From: Thiobacillus sp.
GTDB taxonomy: Bacteria > Pseudomonadota > Gammaproteobacteria > Burkholderiales > Thiobacillaceae
NCBI GenBank assembly: GCA_030692355.1
Contig: JAUYCF010000086.1
Span: 1-39,165, forward strand
Length of the DNA: 39,165 bases
Direction of reading: 5' to 3'
Position numbers and translations under genes: made by a program. Shown here piece by piece: positions 28,807-37,249 of this stretch; the stretch's first letter is position 1; each line of letters opens with the position of its first letter. The notes below the pieces were generated by a model that was not told the origin of the DNA, did no database searches, and saw only the letters and a list, made by a program, of their open reading frames with translations.

Positions 28807-29996
28807 AGAGCTTGGGCGAACTTTGCGAGTTCATTGTTGACTGTGAGCACAAGACGGCACCGATTCAAGAAGATGGAATTCCATCTATTCGAACGCCCAA
28901 CATAGGTCGCGGTTATTTCATTCTTGATGGTGTAAACCGTGTATCTGATGCGACCTATGACGCATGGACTCGACGGGCGATACCCGAGCCCGGAGATTTA
29001 ATTCTTGCGCGCGAAGCTCCAGTTGGTAACGTTGCAGTTATTCCTGATGATTTGAAATGTTGCTTGGGTCAGCGCACCGTCTTGATTAGGCCGAAGCGAA
29101 AGGATATTGATGCAGATTACCTCTGCTATTTACTTCTTACGCCAGCTCTGCAGGCAGATTTGTTGGGAAAGTCAGGTGGTGCAACTGTCCATCATCTGAA
29201 TCTAAAAGACATCCGCGCTTTACCGATTTCAGACCTTCCAGAATTGGATAAACAGCGCGCTCAAGCATCTGTCATAAAAAATTACGACGACCTGATCGAA
29301 ACCAACCGCCGCCGCATCGCCTTGCTTGAAGAATCGGCACGGCTGCTGTACCGCGAGTGGTTTGTGAATCTGCGCTTTCCCGGGCATGAACAGGCGAAAG
29401 TAATTGATGGATTTCCAGGAGGCTGGCGCCAGAAAACGGTTGATGAGATGGCATCGTTTCTGAGCCGCGGGATTACCCCAAAGTACGACGAAGCGGCGCC
29501 TGGCATGGTGATCAATCAGAAATGCATTCGAGACGGTCGATTGAATCTTGCATTGGCACGCCATCAATCCAAAGAAGTAAAAGCGGATCGCTTAGTGCAA
29601 GTCGGTGACATATTGATTAACTCAACGGGCGCCGGAACCCTGGGAAGAGTTGCGCAGGTACGCGCGCCAATACCGGATTGCACGGTGGATACGCATGTGA
29701 CTATCGTTCGCCCTTTGGATGTTGATTGTGCTGGTTTCCTGGGTGTTGCATTGCTCGAAATGGAGTCGGTGCTATCGACCATGGGCGTTGGTTCAACCAA
29801 TCAGTTGGAACTGGGCCGAGCCAATATCGGGGCAATGTGCCTGTCGGTGCCGACGGGTGTGTTGTGTAAGGAATTTCATGATTTGGTTTGGCCGATATTT
29901 GATCAAGTAGAGACCTTGTCGCAGACAAATTCCCGCTTGGCTCAAGTTCGTGACGAATTGCTGCCCAAGCTCATGTCTGGTGAAATTCAGGTCTGA
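28803..29996 (+). CDS. hsdS: Type I restriction-modification specificity subunit
   Basis: A 397-residue DNA-recognition subunit. It has two target-recognition domains (about 1-150 and 200-345), each followed by a conserved helical spacer: QASVIKNYDDLIETNRRRIA near 160-180 and FDQVETLSQTNSRLAQVRDE near 365-385, then LLPKLMSGEIQV. Each domain reads one half of a bipartite target; the actual sequence cannot be predicted. The start overlaps the hsdM stop in ATGA. The first recognition domain (28803 to about 29270) is AT-richer than the conserved spacer after it, which suggests domain exchange. The second domain and both spacers are uninterrupted, so the protein should be functional. Confidence 0.93.
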   Translation: MKSLGELCEFIVDCEHKTAPIQEDGIPSIRTPNIGRGYFILDGVNRVSDATYDAWTRRAIPEPGDLILAREAPVGNVAVIPDDLKCCLGQRTVLIRPKRKDIDADYLCYLLLTPALQADLLGKSGGATVHHLNLKDIRALPISDLPELDKQRAQASVIKNYDDLIETNRRRIALLEESARLLYREWFVNLRFPGHEQAKVIDGFPGGWRQKTVDEMASFLSRGITPKYDEAAPGMVINQKCIRDGRLNLALARHQSKEVKADRLVQVGDILINSTGAGTLGRVAQVRAPIPDCTVDTHVTIVRPLDVDCAGFLGVALLEMESVLSTMGVGSTNQLELGRANIGAMCLSVPTGVLCKEFHDLVWPIFDQVETLSQTNSRLAQVRDELLPKLMSGEIQV

Positions 29997-30025
29997 CAAC
30001 ACGCGCCGAGGAAGAAAAAGAAAAC

Positions 30026-33000
30026 ATGGCCAGCGCCGATTACTCAGAAGACAACAACGTCCAGGAACCCGCAGCCAGGCTGTTCGAGGAAAACCTGGAC
30101 TGGCGCTCGGAGTATGCCTTCAACGCCGAGAACTTCGGCCCCGATTCGCTGCTTGGCCGTAAGGACGCATCGCAAGTTGTGCTGGTGCGCGAATTGGACA
30201 AGGCGCTACTTACTCTGAACCCGAAGCTGGCCGAGACCGCCGAGGGGCGCGACAGACTTCTCATCGCCCGGGATCATCTGCTGGATGCTGACCCGACCAA
30301 GACCTTGTTGCAACACAACGAGGCGAAGTGGAAGTTGATGCGCGACGGTATTACACTGAAGTCGCCAACGGGCAATGCCGCCGAAGACGTACATGTGAAG
30401 GTGATCGACTTTGATACACCGGAGAACAACGATTTTCTGGTGGTGCGCGAACTGTGGGTGCAGAGCGGCCCGTTCAGGCGGCGCTGCGACCTGATCGGTT
30501 TCGTGAATGGCCTGCCTTTGGTGTTCATCGAACTCAAGCGCCACGACAAGGGCTTGAAGGCGGCGTTCGACGATAACTACACCGATTACAAGGACACGAT
30601 TTCGCACCTGTTTCACTACAACGCGCTGGTGATTGTGTCGAACGGCCTGGATGCGCGTTTCGGCTCCATCACCAGCAGTTGGGATCACTTCTACCGTTGG
30701 AAGCGCCTCAACGAGGATGATTCAGACCCGGCACCCAAGCACGACGAGCCGCCGCTCACGCCCACCTTGCCGATCCTGTTGCGCGGCATGTGCAATAAGC
30801 GCGATCTGCTGGACATCGTTGAGAACTTCACCTTGTTCGACACTAGCTCCGAACATACGGTCAAGGTGCTGGCACGCAATCACCAGTACATCGGGGTAAA
30901 CAAGGCAATCACCAAGCTGAAGTCTGGTGACGTTGATGTGTTGGCTGGCAAGCTGGGCGTGTTCTGGCACACGCAAGGCAGTGGCAAGAGCTACTCGATG
31001 GTTTTCTTCTGCCAGAAGGTGCACCGCAAGGTTTCAGCGGCCTACACCTTCGTGTTGCTGACTGACCGCAAGGAATTGGACGTGCAGATTTACACCACCT
31101 TCGTGGGCTGCGGCGTTTCGACCAACAAGAGCGACAAGGCAAGCGGTGCAGAAGGCTTGCAACGCTTACTGCGTGATGAGAACCGCCGCTATGTGTTCAG
31201 CCTGATTCACAAGTTTCACAAGCGCGTGGCGGAGCCGTGGACACAGCGGCGCGACATCATCGTCTTGTCGGACGAAGCGCACCGCACCCAATATGGGCGG
31301 CTGGCGACGCAAATGCGTATGGCGTTGAAGTCCGCAACGTTCATGGCGTTCACTGGCACCCCGCTCATCGACGGAAAGGAGCGGAACGAAACGGAGAAGG
31401 TGTTTGGCCCCTACGTGTCGGTCTATGATTTTCAGCGTGCAGTGGCGGACGGCGCGACCTTGCCGCTGTATTACGAGAACCGTGGCGAGAAGCTGCGCAT
31501 CATCGACCCCGAACTGAACAAGCGCATTGAAGCGCGTATTGATGCCGCCCGCGCCGACGGGGAATTGACCGAGGAGCAGGAAAAAAAACTCTACCGTGAA
31601 CTGGCACGAGACTACCCGGTGTTCACCTCAGACACCCACCTGAACGACGTGGCGACCGACTTTGTTGAGCATTACCACCAGCGCTGGCGGCTAATGGAGT
31701 CGCCAGTCAAGGCGGGCGAGGCACCCAGGTACGGCGGCAATGCCAAGGCGATGCTGGTGTGTATCGACAAGATCACATGCGCCAAGATGGCCGAGCGCAT
31801 CAAGGTCAAATGGAAGGACAAGCGGCTGGAGCTTCAAGACAAGCTATTGCAGGAAGAAGAGTACTTCGCCAAGGCAGGAAAGCCAGAAACTGCATTTGTG
31901 GCACGTTTGCGCGCGCAAATTTTATGGATGCTTGATACGCAGATTCACCCTGTGTTCAGCCCTGAGCAGAATGAAGTGAAGGACTTCGCCGCCGAGGGCA
32001 TTGATGTTCGTCCATACCGGGAGGTGATGGTCAAAGGCATCGGTGGCAAAGCCCTCGACGAGTGCTTCAAGGATGGCAAGCACCCATTCCGGGTGGCCGT
32101 AGTCTGTGCGATGTGGTTGACCGGCTTTGATGTGAAGTCCTTGGCGACGCTGTATCTGGACAAGCCGATGAAGGGGCACACCCTGATGCAGGCCATTGCC
32201 CGCGTTAACCGAGTGGCGGCCAACAAGAAAAACGGCCTGATTATCGATTACAACGGCATGCTCAAGAGCCTGCGCAAAGCACTGGCCATCTATGCTCAGG
32301 GCGATAAGGGCTCGCCAGCCGATCCCCTGTTTGATGAGGAACAGGCCTTGGCGGAATACTCAGCCTCGATAAGCAAGGTGCAAGCGCACCTGAGTACGGT
32401 TGGCTTTGACCTGAATGTGCTGGTTCACGCCGAAGAGGGCGAAGAATCTTGGGCGGCACTACTGAAAGCTCAAAACGCCCTCAGCACTTCAGCAGAGAAC
32501 AAAAAGACTTTTCAGGTGCTCGCCGAAGACGTTGAAGACCGCTTCCGAGGGTTGTTTCCAAACCCTGGCGTATTCAAGTACGAGCCTCAGGAAAGCGCGA
32601 TCTCAGCAATCTACAACCTGCTGCAAAAGCCCAAGCCCAAGGTGGACATCACCGCGATCATGCAAGAGATTCGCGGTGTGATCGACACATCGTTGGAAGT
32701 GGCTCCAAAGGAGCAGGCGAATCAACCTTCGAAGCAGTATGACCTGTCAGGAATCGACTTTGAACGGCTGCGGGCTGAGTTCGCGAAGTCACCTTTCAAG
32801 GAAACGGCCGTCCTGACCTTGCAGGAGCGCATTCAGGCGCGGCTTGACCGCATGCTTGCGCTGAACCCCAGCCGGATCGACCTCTACAAGCGTTATCAGG
32901 AAATCATCGCCGAATACAACCACGACAAGGATGATGCCGAAATCCAGCGCGTATTCGATGACCTGCTCAAGCTGCATGACTCCCTCGATTATGAAGAGAA

Positions 33001-33325
33001 GCGGTATGTACGTGAGGGCTTCAAGAGCGACAAAGAATTGGCTGTGTACGACCTCTTGTCGAAGGAAAATGCCAGCATCACCAAGGCCGACATCGATAAG
33101 ATCAAGAAGGTGGCCCAGGAACTCATGGGCACCGTCGAGAAGCGCCGACATGAGATGGGTAATCTGCGCGATCGTGCGTCTGCCCAGGCCCAGATGAAGT
33201 CAGCCATTATCGACGGGTTGCTTGAGGGCATGCCTGATACGTTTTCCAGTGAAGAAATCGAGCTAAGGGCAGAAATTGTTTTTCAGTATGTTCAGCAGCA
33301 AATGTATGTCGCACGAATTCATTGA
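30026..33325 (+). CDS. hsdR: Type I restriction-modification restriction (R) subunit
   Basis: A 1099-residue DNA translocase-nuclease, full length for HsdR. The N-terminal PD-(D/E)xK nuclease is intact (D155 in RRCDLIGF, E169 and K171 in LVFIELKR). Next comes a superfamily 2 helicase motor: Walker A HTQGSGKSYS (about 315-324), DEAH box LSDEAHRTQYG (416-419), TGTPL, and later motifs such as AVVCAMWLTGFDVKSL and QAIARVNRVA. The C-terminal part is helical (the DUF3387-like HsdR tail) and would contact HsdM. It lies 29 bp after hsdS with a GAGGAAG-type ribosome site before ATG 30026. No inactivating change is visible in the nuclease or motor motifs. Confidence 0.94.
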   Translation: MASADYSEDNNVQEPAARLFEENLDWRSEYAFNAENFGPDSLLGRKDASQVVLVRELDKALLTLNPKLAETAEGRDRLLIARDHLLDADPTKTLLQHNEAKWKLMRDGITLKSPTGNAAEDVHVKVIDFDTPENNDFLVVRELWVQSGPFRRRCDLIGFVNGLPLVFIELKRHDKGLKAAFDDNYTDYKDTISHLFHYNALVIVSNGLDARFGSITSSWDHFYRWKRLNEDDSDPAPKHDEPPLTPTLPILLRGMCNKRDLLDIVENFTLFDTSSEHTVKVLARNHQYIGVNKAITKLKSGDVDVLAGKLGVFWHTQGSGKSYSMVFFCQKVHRKVSAAYTFVLLTDRKELDVQIYTTFVGCGVSTNKSDKASGAEGLQRLLRDENRRYVFSLIHKFHKRVAEPWTQRRDIIVLSDEAHRTQYGRLATQMRMALKSATFMAFTGTPLIDGKERNETEKVFGPYVSVYDFQRAVADGATLPLYYENRGEKLRIIDPELNKRIEARIDAARADGELTEEQEKKLYRELARDYPVFTSDTHLNDVATDFVEHYHQRWRLMESPVKAGEAPRYGGNAKAMLVCIDKITCAKMAERIKVKWKDKRLELQDKLLQEEEYFAKAGKPETAFVARLRAQILWMLDTQIHPVFSPEQNEVKDFAAEGIDVRPYREVMVKGIGGKALDECFKDGKHPFRVAVVCAMWLTGFDVKSLATLYLDKPMKGHTLMQAIARVNRVAANKKNGLIIDYNGMLKSLRKALAIYAQGDKGSPADPLFDEEQALAEYSASISKVQAHLSTVGFDLNVLVHAEEGEESWAALLKAQNALSTSAENKKTFQVLAEDVEDRFRGLFPNPGVFKYEPQESAISAIYNLLQKPKPKVDITAIMQEIRGVIDTSLEVAPKEQANQPSKQYDLSGIDFERLRAEFAKSPFKETAVLTLQERIQARLDRMLALNPSRIDLYKRYQEIIAEYNHDKDDAEIQRVFDDLLKLHDSLDYEEKRYVREGFKSDKELAVYDLLSKENASITKADIDKIKKVAQELMGTVEKRRHEMGNLRDRASAQAQMKSAIIDGLLEGMPDTFSSEEIELRAEIVFQYVQQQMYVARIH

Positions 33326-33392
33326 GCTCGCGAGAGCAATAACAGCAGGCCGTACCGAATCGGCATGGAGTTCAGCCGGGCTATCAAATCTA

Positions 33393-35219
33393 ATGGCGAC
33401 CGACAATGATCTTTTAAATCGCACCCGCGCCGCCGTGTGGCATCCCTGCACCCAGATGAAACAGCTGGAGGCCGCCCCGCCGCTGGCGATTGCACGCGGC
33501 GAAGGGGCTTGGCTGATCGACCCGGACGGCCGCCGCTATCTGGACGCAATTTCCAGCTGGTGGGTCAACCTGTTCGGCCACTGCAACCCGCGCATCAACG
33601 CGGCGATCATCGACCAGCTCGGCAAGATCGAGCATGTGATGCTGGCGGGCGCCACCCATGTGCCGGTGGTGGAGTTGTCGGAGCGGCTGGCTGCGCTTAC
33701 CGGGCTGGGCCATGCGTTTTACGGCTCCGACGGCGCCTCGGCCACCGAAATCGCGCTGAAAATGAGCGCGCATTACTGGCGCAATTCGGGCCGGCCGGAG
33801 AAGAACTGCTTCATCAGCCTCAAGAACGGCTACCACGGCGAAACCGTCGGCGCGCTGTCGGTGACCGACATTCCGCTGTTCAAGGATACCTACGCGCCCC
33901 TGCTCAGGCATTCGGTGCAGGTGCCCACGCCCGATTCACGGCTGGCCGAGCCGGGCGAAACGGCAGAGGCCTACGCGCTACGCTGCGCCAACGCGCTGGA
34001 AGCCCACCTTGCCGAAAACGCCGCCACCACTGCCGCTTTCATCGTCGAGCCGCTGGTGCAGGGCGCGGCGGGCATGGCGATGTATCACCCGGCGTATCTC
34101 ACCCGCGCGCGCGAACTGTGCGACCGATATCAGGTGCACCTGATCGCCGATGAAATTGCCGTCGGATTCGGCCGCACCGGGACCATGTTCGCCTGCGAGC
34201 AGGCTTTACTCCCCTCTCCCTCGGGGAGAGGGGCCGGGGGTGAGGGCGCAGGGGCTGGCAGCGATAATGCATGGCGATTTTCCAACCATCCGGCTGAATC
34301 GATCGAATTTGCCCGCCAATTGCGGCGCAACCAAACCGAGGCCGAATCCCTGCTATGGCGACATCTCAGGAATCGCAACCTGGGCTGCAAATTCCGCAGG
34401 CAGCATCCCATGCCGCCCTATACGCTCGATTTCTTTTGCCAGGACGCTGCAATGGTTATCGAACTGGATGGCGGGCAACATGCCGATTCGGAACGCGACC
34501 GGAGGCGGGACGAATGGCTTGCCGAGCGCGGATTGAGGGTGCTGCGATTTTGGAACCATGAAGTGTTGCAGGACGCGGAATCCGTACTCCAGGCAATCTG
34601 GAATGCCTTGCACGAACCGGCGCGCCCTCACCCCCATCCCCTCTCCCCCGGGGAGAGGGGGGACACGGCCTTCCCGTCTCAGGGAGCGGGGAGCCGCGGG
34701 CCGGGTGCGGGCGTACCCGGCATCCGCCCCGACTTCATCTGCCTGTCCAAGGGCATCACCGGCGGCTACCTGCCCTTGTCCGCGGTGCTGACGACGGACG
34801 ACGTCTATGCCGCGTTCTACGGCGACGCCACTGCGCGCGGCTTCCTGCACTCGCATTCCTACACCGGCAACCCGCTCGCCTGCCGCGCAGCGCTGGCGGT
34901 GCTGGACATCTTCGAGCACGACCAGGTGATCGCCGCCAACCGGGCCAAATCCATCGAGTTTACAAGGGTGCTGGCGGAAGTGGCCGCTCACCCACGGGTG
35001 CGCCATTTCCGCCATCTCGGGATGATCTGGGCGTTCGACGTGGCGGACGCCACGCCCGGATTTTCAACCCGCTTCCACCGGGCGGCGCTGGCGCTAGGGG
35101 TGTTCATGCGCCCGGTCGGCAACACGGTGTATGTCATGCCGCCCTATGTAACGAGTGCCGACGACATGCGCGGGTTGGCGGGCGCAATGCTGCGTTGCCT
35201 CGATAACCCGGCAATCTGA
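33393..35219 (+). CDS. bioA: BioA aminotransferase with an in-frame DUF559 insertion
   Basis: A 608-residue predicted adenosylmethionine-8-amino-7-oxononanoate aminotransferase (biotin synthesis, PLP-dependent, cytoplasmic). The BioA parts are canonical: SSWWVNLFGH, the PLP-contact HLIADEIAVGFGRTG (D253) and the Schiff-base Lys K453 in CLSKGITGGYLPLS. Normal BioA is about 430 residues; here residues 272-442 (34206-34718, 171 codons) are an insertion between FACEQA and GIRPDF that leaves the frame open, and removal gives a 437-residue BioA. The insert encodes a DUF559 domain (TEAESLLWRHLR, YTLDFFCQ, VIELDGGQH). The start is ATG 33393 (MATDNDLLNR); the frame is open to 33276, but that stretch overlaps hsdR. 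Whether the enzyme still works is unknown. Confidence 0.88.
   Translation: MATDNDLLNRTRAAVWHPCTQMKQLEAAPPLAIARGEGAWLIDPDGRRYLDAISSWWVNLFGHCNPRINAAIIDQLGKIEHVMLAGATHVPVVELSERLAALTGLGHAFYGSDGASATEIALKMSAHYWRNSGRPEKNCFISLKNGYHGETVGALSVTDIPLFKDTYAPLLRHSVQVPTPDSRLAEPGETAEAYALRCANALEAHLAENAATTAAFIVEPLVQGAAGMAMYHPAYLTRARELCDRYQVHLIADEIAVGFGRTGTMFACEQALLPSPSGRGAGGEGAGAGSDNAWRFSNHPAESIEFARQLRRNQTEAESLLWRHLRNRNLGCKFRRQHPMPPYTLDFFCQDAAMVIELDGGQHADSERDRRRDEWLAERGLRVLRFWNHEVLQDAESVLQAIWNALHEPARPHPHPLSPGERGDTAFPSQGAGSRGPGAGVPGIRPDFICLSKGITGGYLPLSAVLTTDDVYAAFYGDATARGFLHSHSYTGNPLACRAALAVLDIFEHDQVIAANRAKSIEFTRVLAEVAAHPRVRHFRHLGMIWAFDVADATPGFSTRFHRAALALGVFMRPVGNTVYVMPPYVTSADDMRGLAGAMLRCLDNPAI
34206..34718 (+). 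mobile_element. DUF559-encoding inverted-repeat element inside bioA
   Basis: An insertion of 513 bp, a multiple of three, in bioA. Left (34209-34249) and right (34622-34662) segments are inverted copies of each other, each with its own CCCCTCTCCC/GGGGAGAGGGG hairpin joined to a GCGCCCTCACCCC-type tail. Between them, the bioA frame encodes DUF559, a Vsr-like PD-(D/E)xK nuclease fold with D346, E357 and D359. A further 56 bp of GC-rich sequence follow the right repeat. Repeats translating to SPSGRGAGGEG and PLSPGERG are commonly seen around DUF559 genes in proteobacteria, which supports mobility. No direct target duplication is obvious. Confidence 0.8.
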
Positions 35220-35244
35220 ATTTGTCGGGGCAGGACGTTATGGC

Positions 35245-35306
35245 TTGACACCCGTACCCGGCCCCACTAAGGTAGTAATCAATCACTATCTAAGGGGGGC
35301 CAAACC
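35245..35306 (+). promoter_or_regulatory. Promoter and putative operator of the tetR-exporter operon
   Basis: TTGACA (35245-35250) and TAAGGT (35268-35273) are 17 bp apart. Immediately downstream lies an imperfect palindrome, TAGT...ACTA (12 of 16 positions symmetrical, 35273-35288), then an AAGGGGGG ribosome site before ATG 35307. An operator overlapping the start site would suit autoregulation by the TetR protein. Confidence 0.5.
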
Positions 35307-35969
35307 ATGTCCGGCGAAGCCGAGTCCGACCAACCCCAGCGCAAACGGCTGGGCGCTGACGAGCGACGCGAGGAAATCATCCGCGTGACGCTGGAGCTCG
35401 CCGCCAAACAGGGCGTCGACGACGTCACCACGCAGGACATGGCGAAGGCGATGGGGGTGACGCAGGGCGCGGTGTTCCGCCACTTTCTCAGCAAGGACGC
35501 GATCTGGCTGGCGGTCATGCAGTGGGTGCGCGACCGCCTGATGGGCGTGCTGGGCCGTGCCGTCGAACAGGGGCACGATCCGCTGGACGCGCTGCAGCGC
35601 ATGTTTTTCGCGCAAATCAACTTCATTGCCAGTCATCCCGCGATTCCGCGCGTGCTGATGTCCGAGCACCTGCACGGCCGCAGCGCCGCACTGCGGCGGC
35701 TGGTGACGGAAATCATGCTGGGCTACGAGGCGAAAATCGCCGGACTGCTGGCCGACGCTCAGGCGCAAGGGCTGGCGCGCGCCGACCTCGACGTCCACGC
35801 CGCCGCCACGCTGTATATCGGCATGATCCAGGGGCTGGTGCTGCAAACCTCGATCCTGCGTGGCCAGAGCACCCTTACGGCGCGCACCCTGACGGCGGAA
35901 GCTGCGCGCACCTTCCCGGTTTTCATGCAAGCCGTCCGCCCATCCCCGACACCAGGAACCCCTCCATGA
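35307..35969 (+). CDS. TetR-family regulator of the adjacent ABC exporter
   Basis: A 220-residue TetR-family protein. The helix-turn-helix is VTTQDMAKAMGVTQGAVFRHF (about 44-64), followed by LSKDAIWLAVMQWV. The C-terminal domain (about 75-205) is helical and ligand-type. It is the first gene of an operon that continues, by ATGA overlaps, into a 29-codon ORF and an adaptor-permease-ATPase exporter. The arrangement parallels E. coli CecR (YbiH), a TetR regulator next to the YbhGFSR exporter, but one-to-one equivalence is not claimed. Autoregulation through the palindrome at its promoter is likely. Confidence 0.87.
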   Translation: MSGEAESDQPQRKRLGADERREEIIRVTLELAAKQGVDDVTTQDMAKAMGVTQGAVFRHFLSKDAIWLAVMQWVRDRLMGVLGRAVEQGHDPLDALQRMFFAQINFIASHPAIPRVLMSEHLHGRSAALRRLVTEIMLGYEAKIAGLLADAQAQGLARADLDVHAAATLYIGMIQGLVLQTSILRGQSTLTARTLTAEAARTFPVFMQAVRPSPTPGTPP

Positions 35970-36055
35970 AAACACACCACGTCCACCCCGCCGCCGTGCC
36001 GAGCCCCGGCATGGCGGAGCGCCTTCGCGCCACGTCAAACACTGCCCTGTCATGA
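35966..36055 (+). CDS. 29-codon mini-ORF linking tetR and the adaptor gene
   Basis: A short frame, starting MKTHHVHPAAV and ending SNTALS, shares ATGA overlaps with the regulator stop (35966-35969) and with the adaptor start (36052-36055). AGGAA lies seven bases before its ATG, whereas the adaptor ATG has no ribosome site of its own. It therefore probably passes ribosomes to the adaptor. The peptide has no recognisable domain and may be only a coupling leader. Confidence 0.55.
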   Translation: MKTHHVHPAAVPSPGMAERLRATSNTALS

Positions 36056-37236
36056 AGCTCAGCGCCTTGAAACTCACCAAACACACCCTGCTGCTGATTG
36101 CCGGCGCGGTGGCCTTCATCGCCGCCTTTGTCTGGCTGCTCGCCACGAGCGGGCCGCTGGCGCCGGTGGGGGTGGAAACCGCTACCGCCACGCGCGCCGA
36201 TCTCAGCCCCGCCGTGTACGGCATCGGCACGGTGGAGGCGCAGAACGATTACTCGGTGGGGCCGATCCAGGCCGGCCGGGTGTTGCGGGTGCTGGTCGAC
36301 CAGGGCGAGCCGGTCAAGGCTGGCCAGCTGCTGGCCGAAATCGATCCGGTGGACTTGCGCCAGCGTGCCGAAGCGGCGAGCAGTTCGGCCGCGCGGGCGC
36401 GCCAGGCCGCACAGGCGGCACAGGCGCAGGTGACCGAGGCCGATAGCCGCGCGCGGCTGGCGCAGACAAACAGCGAGCGTTACCAGGCGCTATACCGGCA
36501 GAAATTCGTCGCCAAGGAAATGGCCGACAGCCGTCGCCACGAAGCGTCCGCCGCAACGGCAGCCCTGGCTGCTGCGCGTGCCAATGCCACCGGGGCGCTG
36601 CGCGAGATCGGCCGCGCCGAGGCCGAACTGCGGGGCATCGACCAGCTGCGCCAAAGTCTCCAATTGGTGAGCCCGATCGACGGCGTGGTGACGGCGCGCG
36701 AAGCCGAGCCGGGCGCCACCGTGGTCGCCGGCCAGGCCGTATTGCGGCTGGTCGATCCGGCCCGCCTGTGGGTGCGCGCACGCGTCGATCAGGCGCGCGC
36801 CCAGGGCGTGCAGGTCGGGCAGGCGGCGGACATCGTGCTGCGTTCCGTGCCGGGTGCGAGCCTGCCCGGAAAAGTGGTCCGGATCGACCTGCAAAGCGAT
36901 GCGGTGACCGAGGAGCGCATCATCAACGTGGCGTTCGACCCCGCGCCGGCGCAGCTTTATCTGGGCGAACTGGCGGAAGTGACCATCCGCCTGCCCGGCC
37001 TGCGCGATGTGCTGACGGTGCCGCGCGCCGCGCTGGCGCAATTCGGCGGCCAGACCGGCGTGTGGCAGATCGAGTCGGGCCGCGCGCGCTTCCGGCCGGT
37101 GGAGCCCGGCATGCAGACCGCAGAGCAGGTGCAGATCGTGTCCGGCCTGCAGGCCGGCGACCCGCTCATCGTCTACAGCGCGAAACAGCTCGACGACGGC
37201 GTGCGGGTACGCGAAAAGCAGCTGACGCAGCGATAA
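36052..37236 (+). CDS. HlyD-family adaptor of a DevBCA/MacAB-like ABC exporter
   Basis: A 394-residue periplasmic adaptor anchored by one N-terminal membrane helix (HTLLLIAGAVAFIAAFVWLL, about 10-29). It then shows the lipoyl half (AGRVLRVLVDQGEPVKAGQLLAEI), an Ala/Gln-rich coiled hairpin with RLAQTNSERYQALYRQKFV, the second lipoyl half (SPIDGVVTAREAEPGATV) and a beta-barrel/membrane-proximal C-terminus. It is not a lipoprotein. It begins at the ATGA overlap with the mini-ORF and is followed 13 bp later by the FtsX-type permease. The set resembles DevB of DevBCA and YbhG-type adaptors, which work with TolC-like channels. The exported compound cannot be told from sequence. Confidence 0.88.
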   Translation: MKLSALKLTKHTLLLIAGAVAFIAAFVWLLATSGPLAPVGVETATATRADLSPAVYGIGTVEAQNDYSVGPIQAGRVLRVLVDQGEPVKAGQLLAEIDPVDLRQRAEAASSSAARARQAAQAAQAQVTEADSRARLAQTNSERYQALYRQKFVAKEMADSRRHEASAATAALAAARANATGALREIGRAEAELRGIDQLRQSLQLVSPIDGVVTAREAEPGATVVAGQAVLRLVDPARLWVRARVDQARAQGVQVGQAADIVLRSVPGASLPGKVVRIDLQSDAVTEERIINVAFDPAPAQLYLGELAEVTIRLPGLRDVLTVPRAALAQFGGQTGVWQIESGRARFRPVEPGMQTAEQVQIVSGLQAGDPLIVYSAKQLDDGVRVREKQLTQR

Positions 37237-37249
37237 GGGCTGCCCCGAC

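Noticed and set aside
33276..33392. Upstream in-frame extension of bioA
   Set aside because: It overlaps the end of hsdR and has no BioA similarity; ATG 33393 gives the expected N-terminus.
33393..35219. bioA as a plain pseudogene
   Set aside because: The frame is open through the insert, both BioA halves keep all key residues, and the insert length is an exact multiple of three; loss of function cannot be concluded from sequence.
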